DNA of 64,000 bases from contig NC_132878.1 in NCBI RefSeq assembly GCF_030463535.1, forward strand, positions 26,865,261 through 26,929,260, read 5' to 3'. Made by a program: the position numbers and the translations under genes. The notes under the pieces are model-generated. The model was not told the DNA's origin. It saw nothing but the letters and a program-made list of their open reading frames with translations, and ran no database searches. Below are positions 46,912-57,600 of the stretch, piece by piece. Numbering within the stretch: the first letter of the stretch is position 1; every line of letters begins with the position of its first letter. This DNA is from Salminus brasiliensis (lineage: Eukaryota; Chordata; Actinopteri; Characiformes; Bryconidae).

Positions 46912-47806
46912 AGACTTAGACATTTTCCCATCTTCTGTCACTAAAACGCTCACTCTAATCTGCATATTGCTATAATAATTTCAGCAAAATACCTTAATAA
47001 TAAAGAATGAACCACCCCACCTCTCTGAAAAAGCAAAGTGTCAATAGGACATATGCCCCTTGACCCTTCTGCAATTGCACCAGTAGTACTAAACCAGATA
47101 GAGCAGAATTTTGCGCTTTTCCTGCTGAAGCACACTGATTCAACTTACCTGTTAATTGCCAGGTTTAGTAGGTCTGTTAGAGGAGGGAAATCAGCAAACT
47201 GTGCAGGAGTCTGGCCTCCATTGCCCACCTCAAATAAAGATCATAGGCTATATAGTACTTATGTACACTATGCATGGAAAGTGTGCTATAAATAAAGCTT
47301 TTACTGGTATTATTATAAAAGCATAAAAACATAGTTAGCCTAATTAGTGCTGTTGACATGTGGCACACTGTATGCAGTGGACAGGCCTGAGTTAGACTAA
47401 TGCAAAGATATAGGCTTATTTTTTAATTTCATGGTTTTTAACACTGAATCTAAACTCTTACTGGCCAGATAAACAGCTTTACAGGCCGTTTTAACTGAAG
47501 TGTAATCACATCTATTACAGTATGGAAGATGCTTTCCAAGCGTAGGTCTATTGACCTCCTTGTTGACCCTTTTATCCATGCTTTTTAACATCACCTTCCC
47601 CTCCGCAGACAGCTCATGGAGTGAAGGAACGGCTGTTTCGAAAAGTCAAAAACCTCATCAGTGCTTTCCAGCACCCAGACCAAGGACTCGCCATGCCCCT
47701 CCTTTATCCGGTTAATACTGGCCCACACCACAGCTACCACCATCACCACCAACAGCAGCAGCACAGGAAGCCCCAGTCCAGACCACGGAAACATATAAAC
47801 ACTTAA
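42948..47806 (+). CDS. sh2d1a: SH2 domain adaptor SAP (SH2D1A)
   Basis: Three exons: 42948-43084, 45742-45805 and 47609-47806. All junctions are GT-AG, and they join to 133 codons (132 aa plus TAA). The protein is essentially one SH2 domain (residues ~6-100) with a short tail. R32 in FLIRDSES is the phosphotyrosine-binding arginine, and R78 in RLFRKVKN is the position that recruits Fyn in mammalian SAP. Both fall at the same residue numbers as in the human protein. In mammals SAP is a cytosolic adaptor that binds SLAM-family receptor tails in T and NK cells. The motif [13 protein letters not shown] distinguishes it from SH2D1B/EAT-2. The tail is unusual: [13 protein letters not shown] then a basic end. 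Human SAP has four coding exons; here the third carries the stop. The neighbouring convergent teneurin gene supports orthology. Intron 1 contains Tc1 and SINE debris. Confidence 0.92.
43913..44190 (-). mobile_element. Tc1/mariner transposase fragment
   Basis: The minus strand encodes a helix-turn-helix segment ([20 protein letters not shown], then [18 protein letters not shown]) typical of Tc1-family transposases. No catalytic triad is visible and the frame is broken. It is located in sh2d1a intron 1. Confidence 0.8.
45370..45600 (+). mobile_element. SINE-like repeat
   Basis: Contains a B-box-like GTTTGACTCCC, then CATGCCGTTTGCC, GGAGTCCGAGAGAGCACAAC, and CAGGTGGGTAGATG, blocks found together in a fish SINE family. 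It ends 140 bases before sh2d1a exon 2. Confidence 0.5.
45822..45970. repeat. 42-bp minisatellite next to sh2d1a exon 2
   Basis: About 3.5 copies of a unit containing CTTCCACTCACTGGCCACTT and TAGAAACACCTAC. It begins 17 bases after the exon-2 donor. The unit length is a multiple of three and has no stop in the exon's frame. Confidence 0.9.
46025..46450 (+). mobile_element. Tc1/mariner element with internal deletion
   Basis: The 5' part (CTGATCAGCCATTACATTAT, GGGATATATTAGGCA, a decayed start of the transposase with ATGAGCCACTTTGACAGGGG, and GGTATGCAGTGGTCAGTACC) is fused near 46355 to the transposase 3' part (AAGGCCCCGCCTCACAACTT). The catalytic middle is missing. It lies in sh2d1a intron 2 and belongs to the same family as 843-1130 and 5634-5830. 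Confidence 0.65.
46870..46908. repeat. (TA)n microsatellite
   Basis: About 18 TA units in sh2d1a intron 2. Confidence 0.95.
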
Positions 47807-47896
47807 CAGTTAAGATATGAAGGCACATTTTTTAGGTTATTAAGTCTTGCACTGTTTACATGTATAAAGCTATGCTGTCTGCCGCTTAAGCTCTAA

Positions 47897-47902
47897 AATA
47901 AA
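47897..47902 (+). terminator. Poly(A) signal of sh2d1a
   Basis: AATAAA lies 91 bases after the stop codon. Confidence 0.75.
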
Positions 47903-47949
47903 TGCTTCTCTTATATGATATGCTATTGTTTGTGAGTGAATTATTACCA

Positions 47950-50900
47950 AATACTAGTAGTAGAACTGTACAAAGTGGTCCTGTGCAAAGTTGTAGCTGG
48001 GCTTTTTATTATTAATGCACCTTGACTTCAGTAGCAGTGGTTTTAGGGGTTATCTGATTGCATTTGACATCATTTCCTTCTTCTTTAAACCACCAGTTTC
48101 CTCTTAGCATGATGGATCTTTCTTAAAGTCCTAGACATTTCAGATTTTACAGTTCTTTATAATACTTGATCATACCCCAAGCACATAGTCATAGAACATT
48201 GGCAAAATAATCTACAGCAAAAGAATAGACTTTAAATGCAAGAACACTGTTGAAGGAACTGTCTTTAAGTCCTGGGGCACTAGCAAAAGAACGGCCCTCA
48301 AAATCTTGAACACAGTAGTAGACATCAACAGTATAATCAGCTCTTCAAATTGTAGAACATCAGCAGAAGAACACATGCTCAATTCGGAAACATCAAAAGA
48401 ACTTGCCTCAAATTCTCAAACTAAAATCTGATAAAAGAAGTTTTGAAATTGATTACATATTTTAAAGACCACCACTATTGGGCACTCCAAATATGGAAAC
48501 GTCTAACATCTTGTTTACTCTGCACTGCCACTGATATTATTCTTTGCCCTAATTTCTGATCTTTATTCAGTCACTTTGACCCAGGACTCCAGGCCAAAAA
48601 CATCTCATGTGACAAGCGAGGACTTGATACTGTATGTCTTCATGAAGTGAGACCAGATAAGAAGCTAAAAAAAGGAAATGGGTTATGTGTCACTGGCTCT
48701 AATGAAAGATAAAAAAATGCAAACAGGCTGAAATGTACAATTTACATATTTATTTATAAAAAGTCTTGATGCCCAAAGTACCTTGTCTTCAAATATGAAG
48801 TTTTCTACAACTCTTAAATAAACCTTATGTATCACAGCTGGTCATTCAACAACTTTTGAAGCACAGCAGGTCAGGAACTAATGGTAGAGACACCCCTTAA
48901 AGCCACAATCAGGTTCTTTATTTCACAAAATATTCCACATGTATCCCATCAAAACACAATGAGTTCTAAGTGCAAACACAATCATTAAAATGTGGTAGTA
49001 ATTTATTTGAAGGCTGCCTATATAGGACCATCATGGCACAGGTGTAGGCACTGAATGTATTTCTGAAGCAATGGAGCAATTAGAACTCTTCCTCAAAAAA
49101 ATGTCATTGTCTTTAGGGCATCAATGCTACATGGCACCGACCTAATCTTTTTATGGCACCCAACATAAACATTTATAAATGGTTATTTTAAAAATCATCA
49201 GTTTTCAACCCTTTCTGTGGTGACATGACACCAATATGAAAAAAACTAATGTAGACTTGTTGGAATTGGCTTTTTATAAATGTTTATGAAGGTTTATGAC
49301 AGCTATGTTAGGCTATGGTGCCCTACAGTATGGTGTTACCTAATGTTACAGACATTCATTTTGTTTCTTTTTATATAAAAGTTGGGAATGTGTTATAACT
49401 GTTAAATAATGTTATTAAAATATACATAAATGTAATAAAATGTCTTGTTTGAAGCATTTAATGTCAATACAATGTCATTTACAAAATTTCCACATCTAGG
49501 AATTACTAACCTCTCGTCACTGAAACGCAAAAATATTGTATCTCCAAAATGTTTTTTAAAGAAAAGAAAATCAACTTTGGAGCAATTCTATTGGTCCATT
49601 GAGCAATACATTTTCACACAATGTAAACAACAACTGTCAGATTTACATTATGTCAAAAAGTGAAAAAAAGGCAAAAATGGTGATACAAGGTTTTTGCAAG
49701 ACGATAGCTGTTCCTAAATGCTGAAGCACTGCTTCATAAATAATTGTTCAGTGCTTATGCATGTGCTATGAAGGGCCTGTGTAGGTAGAGTTTTACCTCA
49801 TAGCTTGGAATATAATTAGGTCTGGAGTGAACTCAACAGCCATGTGTTAGTAGAAAACCTGTACTTCTGATCAACTTTAATTGCAAGTTCAAGCATGTAA
49901 TGACACTGATTGCGACTTTAAGGTTCTCCAAGATAAATCACAAATGCCTCCTAGGCAGCCTCACTCTGGTCACCCTTTTCATAAATACAAAGTGATATCT
50001 AGAACACAAAACAATACTGGAAAATGAATTTACTTGCTTCTGTAATATACATTCGTATATTGGAAACAAATGGACTGGCTCTCTGGGAATAAGAGTGAAG
50101 CTATCTTGCTCTTTATCATGTCAATTAAAGAATTATCTTCATTTTATCAATTGGATAAAGATATGTGCCAGAGTTTTCAGTATAGGCCACAAGTAGGTAA
50201 CCTTTTGAGAGTATTTCCATGGCATGACGACATTATAAGCAGTAAAAATGTACATTTTGCAGGACTTAAATGATGATGACCCTCAATTACCTATTTGTGG
50301 TCTGTTTTTGGACTCAAATACGGCCCAACCTACAATTATACAGCATTTCCATTATAAATTCATTCATTTTTTACATTTAATGTATTATTTAAATTCAAAG
50401 TATAAAATTTCATAATAGCATATGGATGACCAATTTTTGTTATTTATCTCATCTTGTATTCAAAATATTAGTGCAAGGCAAGGTAGCTGAACTGTGGCCA
50501 GTGCGGCCAAATTTGCGACGTGATTTTTATTTAGTTCTCCAAAAATATTACAATTACCGAGTTTCATCATTTTTTCAGGCTCACTGATTACAGGATAAAT
50601 CATTGGCCACTTGGATGCCCCCTACATATCACATGCATCTCCATCAGCTAGCCCACACTCTTCAAAATGAAGGTACTCCAGGGCTCTTCGAGCAATGTTC
50701 CATAAAGAACCATGTTTGTAAGATGAATGTGAGTGTGAAGAACATTTTAAAGGTTGTGGCAGTGAAGAGGAGGGGGAACCATGGGACAGCCCTCACACTA
50801 GCTTGGACAATGCACACCTGGAGCCGGAGGTGGTGCCTAAAAGGGCTCAGTTTTGCCCACACCAGAGAGAGCCAAAAACAGAGTGAGATACAGGTCTGCC

Positions 50901-51800
50901 AGGACTATTAAACGCTGTGTTGTAGCTTGTAGTCCCCACAGAAACTCCATAGATATGTTTGTTTTAGTTCATTTGGTGTTCGGTGGTGGGAGGCTGAAAA
51001 TGAAGGTCCCTTCCAGTCCCTTGCACTGAACCAGCATGTCCTGTCTCTACCGGGTCACTGTGGTCACGCCCCTTCCCCAGGGATGTGCCACAAAGTTCAA
51101 AAGATCATCTCATGTTTGTAATAAGGATCTCTCTCAAAACACAAGTCTTTCTGGAACCAAACGTGGTTCTGCTGTGGCATTGCTCAAAGAATCCTTTGTG
51201 GCACCTTTAGTTTTAGGAGTGCACTACAACCAAACTCCAACCCAAGGTAGTTTCTCAAACCATGAATTAACAGCTGGCCCAGACAAAAAAAAAGCTCTAG
51301 GAGAAATGAAGAGAGCTAAAACCATGTAAACACTTTCAAATGCAAAGCTGTAAAAATGATGACCGCTGTTCTGTTGGTTATGGGGAAAGAATTCATGCAC
51401 ACAGGTAAATCTTATCCAACCATGGTGTGCAGGCACTAATGCCTCAAACCAAAGTCAAAAATAAATACAATTCATTCAAGGTCCATGAAAATCAAATGCA
51501 CATTCGGCGGTAGCATCTTTGTATCATGGAGGCCCTTTCCACCTTAGCGCCATGAGCGCCGTTCTTTTGGACGGTTAAGCTAAGCTGTTGAGACTGTTGA
51601 GTCATAACACAACCCTTAAAAAAACATACAGCTAATACTGAAACATACACTGTGTGGGTGATTTACAACTCCGTACTTGCTATCATTTTCCATTAGAGCG
51701 GAAAGGCACGAGTTCCACATAGATAACATTTCATATCTCTACATATCAAAAAGTACACTGTACACAATTTTATCAAAAAAACACCTTTTTGTTCTTGCTA
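47950..51800. other. Intergenic or distal 3' UTR stretch
   Basis: No coding exon was recognised. 49490-49700 carries a diverged copy of the dispersed repeat seen at 4430-4690 and 7770-7975. 50680-51230 has AGAACC/GTGTGAAG-type short repeats. TTTATT motifs near 48750 read as AATAAA on the minus strand and could end a minus-strand transcript. Confidence 0.35.
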
Positions 51801-51828
51801 TTTAACAGCTTTATGAACACATCTCTAA

Positions 51829-51928
51829 TCCGTCGTTAGTGAAACGAATCCAGCTCCGGCTGTTCCATGCTCCGTGGTCCGGGGCTGACCAGGTTTCTTT
51901 GATTGGGTTCCCTTTTCCAAGGTAAAAC
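51829..51928 (-). other. Possible minus-strand terminal exon, unassigned
   Basis: On the minus strand, CTTCACGTTTCAG is followed by an open stretch of about 30 codons (FTLEKGTQSKKPGQPRTTEH, then more) ending in TAG. The acceptor has a modest pyrimidine tract. I recognise no protein family. It could be part of a long teneurin 3' UTR, an alternative last exon, or chance. Confidence 0.2.
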
Positions 51929-52089
51929 CTGAAACGTGAAGTCAGTTGGTTGGTAGAGCTTAAGCAGTATGTTGTGTCGTTCAGCACTTGCTAAAGAACT
52001 ATATACATCTCCCTGTGTCTCCTAGCATCACAGTCACTATCAGTAGTTTGCAGGCAGCAGTGGCCTCACAGTCAGCAGCAGATGTGGAA

Positions 52090-52600
52090 ACTGAAGGATT
52101 CTGGAAGGCTATTTAAACGGATGATTCCGAAAGCCCATTCAAACAAAGGAATCCCAGAATGCAAAGTAATTCCCGGAAGGTGACGGAAGAAGGCTAGTCA
52201 TTTAAAGAGGTGATTCCAAATGGTTGTTTAAAGAGGTGATCCCGGGAAGGACGTTTAAACAGGTGAGTTTGGAAGTCCACTGTAGCAAGTGATTTCAGAA
52301 GGCCGTTTTAACGTATGATTCTAGAAGGCAATTAAAACCACTATTCCGGAAGACTGTGTAAACAGATGATTCCGGAAGGAAGTTTTAACAGGTGATTCTG
52401 GAAGGCCATTTGAACCAATGATTCCGGAAGGCCGTTTGACCTGCTGATTCATGGAAATCCATTTAAACAGATGATTCCGAACGGCCATCTGAATCAGTGG
52501 TTCCGGAAGTCTCTATGAAACAATGATTCCAGAAGTCCATTTGAACCAAGGATGTTCGAATCAATGATTCTGGAAGGCCACCAAGGAAATTCCGGTGGGC
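52090..52600. repeat. 26-bp degenerate minisatellite (GATTCCGGAAGG)
   Basis: About 18 diverged copies of a unit like AACAGATGATTCCGGAAGGC plus CATTTG. The core TTCCGGAA is an ETS-like palindrome, so the array is a dense cluster of GGAA sites. Confidence 0.85.
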
Positions 52601-53377
52601 CATATTGAAAATGTTAATGTGACAAATGGTGGATTCAAATATTTCATGGGGTAAATTTAATTCCAAGCAGGTCTGAAAAAACAAAACAAAAAACAAACCC
52701 TGAAAGGTCAGTTTTGACCTTTTTTCAATTCAATTATTTTGAACTGAATGAATGCTCTGTCCAATTATCTTGAATTTTATCTTGAATAGTAACACTCAAG
52801 TCTTGCTGAATACTCCGAAGTAACAATATGACTGCAGTTTATTCACAAGGGGAATTTCCTAATCTTCTCACCACATCAAAAAACAAAAAAAAAAACAAAA
52901 AAAAAACAAACATAGAGGCCTTAGATTAGAAACGAAAGGTCCTTTTGCGTGTAAGAACGTTTAAGCCACAAACAGTATTTCAATGAAAACATAAACACAG
53001 AAAATTATATATAAAAAATGAACAAAGGTAAAACTCGCAAATAGTGCACATCCATAAAAAACTGAACTAATACAATCCCATCATTTGTCACATTTCAAAG
53101 ACAAACGTGTTTCGTCTTGTCAATGTTGTAGAAAAAAGCTGAGATACTATAGTGCAGAGGTCATCATCTCTGATCGCAGAGACCAAAGCACAGTTAGTGA
53201 TTTCCCTGCTCTAACATACCTGCTAATCCTGGAAATGGACTGATGAGTAGAACTGCAATTATCTCTTATTTCTATTTATTTTATAATTAGCTAATTTAAC
53301 TAGCTAACTTTTATCTGATTTCTTCTTTCATGGAGCGACAAAGCAGTAGAAAAAGTCATTTTACCACCTGTTCTTCC

Positions 53378-53670
53378 TGTAGTGTATTACAGTCTGTCAG
53401 GTTGTGCGGATCATAGGGACTTCACTATAAAACGCTTTATAAATAAAACGAGCTGTATCACACCCTCTACACTTCCCGCAGTGTATTACAATCATGTCAG
53501 ATTGTATTGATCATAGGAACATTAGGGAGCACTATAAAACACTTCTTAAATAAACAACTCAAACTATGTCGCCCCCTGTGCTTAGTGTAGTGTATTACAA
53601 TATGTCAGAATGATTGTGTGGATCGTATGGACATTACAGAGCCCTATAGAGCACTTTTTAAAGGAAAACG
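53378..53670. repeat. Three-copy tandem repeat, about 100 bp unit
   Basis: Three successive units share GTGTATTACAAT/G, TGTCAG, TTGTGTGGATCATAGG-like, CACTATAAAACACTT and AAATAAA blocks, beginning near 53378, 53477 and 53584. They lie just downstream of the teneurin stop codon, in its presumed 3' UTR or flank. Confidence 0.75.
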
Positions 53671-53882
53671 AATCTATTTATATTTATATATATATTATAA
53701 TTGACTACTGTACTGACTTACCATTACAGCCTTACTGCTGAGATTCAGGTGTGTTAGAGCAGGAAAATCACTGAAGTGTGTTGAACTAAGGGCCTCCTGA
53801 ACCAGAATGGGGTACCCCTGTTATAGTGCTGTGTGTATATGTGTGTGTGTATGTGTATGTATGTGTTTGTGTGGTGCCGCCG

Positions 53883-54656
53883 TTACCTACGCCCAGCATC
53901 AGTTTGCCTAATCAGCTGTATGTTAAATGGACTGTCTGCTAGCTCGGGATGCTGTTCAACTGGCAAAACATAAAATCCTTCGTAACCCGAGACATGCCCC
54001 CCTGACAGAAGCTCCTCCTTCTCCTTATTAGTCCACACCCTTGCTCCGCCCTCTCCCTCTCTGACACGCCTCTGTTCCAGCAGCCACGCCCCCGTCACAG
54101 CCCTAAGCCGTGCCCCCTCCAGCACTCGCGTTCGTTCCTCGTCCGGCGTTGCCCCGTAGCGGATGTTGAAGCACAGCGCCCCCTGCTGGAGGACCAGATC
54201 TGCAAATCTCCTCGTTTCACCATCAACCACTGCGCTCATCTGGGAAACCGAAACATTGACACCGTTCTCCAGGACCCTGGCACCGCCCCCAGCAGCTCCA
54301 CTTCCACCCCAGACCACGCCCAGGTCAGCTTCCAGCGGACTGTTCTTGGTGAAATAATGTGTGTCCCGGCCTTCCACAGTGAAGCGCACACCCCGCAGGT
54401 AAATGGCGCCATTCATCACTGCAGCAATGCGCCGGCTGTCCTCGCTAGCTACACCAATGATCTCAGCGCTGACTGCTCCGTCAGCACGGACGGCGAATTT
54501 CACACCTTTACCGAAGATGGAGGAAAGGGCAGAGAATCGTGGGCTCCGCCCTCGCCTACCTCCCGGCCTGCCATTGGCCGGGGTCATAGGGAGGCGGTCC
54601 AGAGAGATGAAGTTCTGCAGGAGTTTCTGAAGCTCACACTGGATACCGAGAATGAC
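53883..54656 (-). CDS. tenm1: Teneurin last coding exon (Tox-like domain, TCAP)
   Basis: 257 codons plus stop, beginning [13 protein letters not shown] at a phase-0 acceptor. It holds [42 protein letters not shown] and the C-terminal [20 protein letters not shown] segment of the teneurin C-terminal associated peptide. It ends RQTDAGRR, a Gly-Arg-Arg that resembles a peptide amidation signal. The exon is much GC-richer than its surroundings, and a Gly/Ala-rich insertion-like loop ([17 protein letters not shown]) precedes the conserved GVNVSVSQ. It corresponds to the last coding exon of vertebrate teneurins. Confidence 0.93.
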   Translation of the reverse strand, partial: VILGIQCELQKLLQNFISLDRLPMTPANGRPGGRRGRSPRFSALSSIFGKGVKFAVRADGAVSAEIIGVASEDSRRIAAVMNGAIYLRGVRFTVEGRDTHYFTKNSPLEADLGVVWGGSGAAGGGARVLENGVNVSVSQMSAVVDGETRRFADLVLQQGALCFNIRYGATPDEERTRVLEGARLRAVTGAWLLEQRRVREGEGGARVWTNKEKEELLSGGHVSGYEGFYVLPVEQHPELADSPFNIQLIRQTDAGRR

Positions 54657-54659
54657 CTG

Positions 54660-54698
<39 letters not shown>

Positions 54699-57600
54699 GG
54701 ACACATTGCTTGATGCCTTTATGTAGCCAGGGTGGGAAATTTGCATCAGACAGATGTCAAATGTGGGTACATTTAAAAAAGTATACAGGTAAATTTGATT
54801 AACACACAAGCCACAGTGGAGGGTTAGCAATTTGGACAGGAGAGATAAAGAGCATTCAATTTAGTAATGCAGCTGATCTGTCGCTAGTCTGACGCGAAGG
54901 CCAATAACGGTAGAAGAAGAACAGAACACAAATGCGGCAGTACACTGCTGGTGTACAGTGGGTGGCAGATATCAGCAAGCCTTCTCAAGAGGAGCCAAGA
55001 GATGAGCCTAAAGTTCAATGGCGTTTTTGTAATAAGAAATGGAAAAGAGCTGCTGGCGAGGTTTGCTCCTGTTGTCAGCAGCACACTTCGACCAGCAGCA
55101 AGACTAAGAGCTTTATTGTGAGCGCAAAAAAAAAGTTAAATTGGAGGCTGTCAAGGACCATGAAGCATTGAAATGTTACAAGGAGGTCATATGCATCGTT
55201 CAAGGAAAGTCAGCCCCATAGAAAACGGTTGCCATCAAGCCATTCTCCAGTTTGAAAACAGCCCATCACCCTTCAGCGATTAGGAATGGCTTTGCAAGTA
55301 AGTATTGCTATTAAGCAGTCATCATAACATGCTATCTCACTTAACCTTACAGTAAAGCTGAAAAGTCATGCTGTGTGGCACACAACTATGTTATGTTGTA
55401 TTGGATTACATCAGAAGAGTGTATGTAAGCGTACGTGTGGTAAATAATTATATACATACAGAGAATTTGATTGCATTGGTATTGTATCGGTAAAAAAACT
55501 TGAAGAATTTCTCTACATTTAATTTACTTGTCATGCAAATATAGCTGAAATTAACTGTATCACCTTGCTGGGATCCCAACTGTGTGTGCGGCTCTGGACG
55601 TTCATCATCTCGTATGTTTGCTCTGTGTTCTCCACCGGCAGCTTGGGGAACCCTGGAACCACGTTGTTAAGCTGGAACCCAAACAGCTGAAGCCAGCTGC
55701 TAATATCTGTACAGAAACAAACAGCTTCAAATGAGTGCAGCTTATTACACAGCTTATATCAAAAAGGTTTATGCAGTTTTGGAATATTGGGACATCCCAC
55801 ACCTAACCTCAACAGACTGTTAATTAAAGATATATAATATATATTAATAGTTAAACATTTTCTTAAATGAGTAAGAGGTTTATAACTATTTGAGAAACCT
55901 GTACGTATCTGTAGCTCTATTCATGCAGAGATTCAGAAATGTAAAAATTAAATAAACATACAGTCAGTATATAATTGGACATCAATAAAGATAGTGGTTT
56001 TGCCTTCGGTATGTGGAATGCATGCTTATTTGGACAGAGGTGAGGCGATTTCACTATTTTGCCATATGAGAGTCTGGGGTCACCTTTGCAGCATGCTTTA
56101 GGCATGACTATATATTTGCAGTCTGAAGCGCTGACTACTGAGTTTGGCTGGATTTAATCAAATAATATGATTTATTTTGCTGCCTTTGTAAGCAGTCACA
56201 TGACCAACGACAAAACAAGGGAACAAAATCCACAGGCGGTAACACATCTGCAAGCCATAACACCACCTCCACCATGCATGATGAGGTGGTATGCTTTGCG
56301 CATGCTTTACATCATTAGGGTTAAGCTGTGAGATGTGCAAGAACTGCACAGAACCTCATGGAAGGCGTTTCTCAGACCAGTTCATAATCACTATTCTTCA
56401 AAATCTTAAATTTTTCTGACATCCACCACAGCTGTTTTACTATGGCATTTCCAAACTTACTAGTTAACTCATTATTTTTTTTAGCAAGTACCAAAACTGT
56501 TTGTTTTTCTCAGTGTAATTATAGCATAGTCCACTGGCAATAACTTCTTTTTGGATTATATATTGAGAGTCAACAGAACAGCAACAGATTCCAAATGCAA
56601 AAGCCACACTTGATATCAGCTTTGCACCTTTTGTTGGCTTACTTGCAAGTGAAATGTGGAAATCACACTCACCTGGCCAAGAAACAACTAAGCAGACTAA
56701 GCATCTGTCTAATTACTTTTGAGCTCCTAAAAAGGAGAGTAGGGGCTATGCATGAAAATACTTACACTGTAAGAATAGCCACAGAGCTTTTAAATGTTGA
56801 ATATTAACTCCAATATGCTGTGGTACACAGGTAAAATACCACTAACTTGTATCAATGTCCGAATATTTATGGACTTTCAAACATTATTAGCCTATACTGA
56901 ATGTATTTCTTTAGTTTCATTCTGGTAGGTGAGTAAAGTCGTTCCAGACCATCTCAGATGAAATGACTTTCCATACAGAACCACATAGCTTGTTTTGTTT
57001 TGTGGTCCACGTGAGATCAGTCCCAAAACTGCCTCTGTGTCTCAGTTCTGCTTTGTCAGTTTCTTCTTGTCAGGTTACTTCCCTCATTTCACTTCCTACC
57101 TCTCCCCAAAAATCAAGTTCACCTCAGAGCAACATTTATACCTTAAATGTCAACAACACATTTACATTCCCCCTTTTAGCCTTGCACATTTGACCTATTT
57201 CTAGGGTAGAATCTACACCTAAACCTTTCATCTAACCTATACCTTAATCTATACCTAAACCAAACCTAACCCTTCATCTAACCTACATTTTAATCTATAC
57301 CTAAACCAAACCTAACCATTCATCTAACCTACATTTTAATCTATACCTAAACCAAACCTAACCATTCATCTAACCTACACCTAATCTACACCTAAACCAA
57401 ACCTAAACCCTTCATCTAACCTACACCTAATCTACACCTAAACCAAACCTAACCCTTCAACTAACCTACACCCTAATCTACACCTAAACCTAACCTAAAC
57501 CCTTCATCTAACCTACACCCTAATCTACACCTAAACCAAACCTAAACCCTTCATCTAACCTACACCCTAATCTACACCTAAACCAAACCTAAACCCTTCA

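Noticed and set aside
54357-54713. 118-codon plus-strand open frame
   Set aside because: It is antisense to the GC-rich last teneurin exon, and its end runs into the GA repeat.
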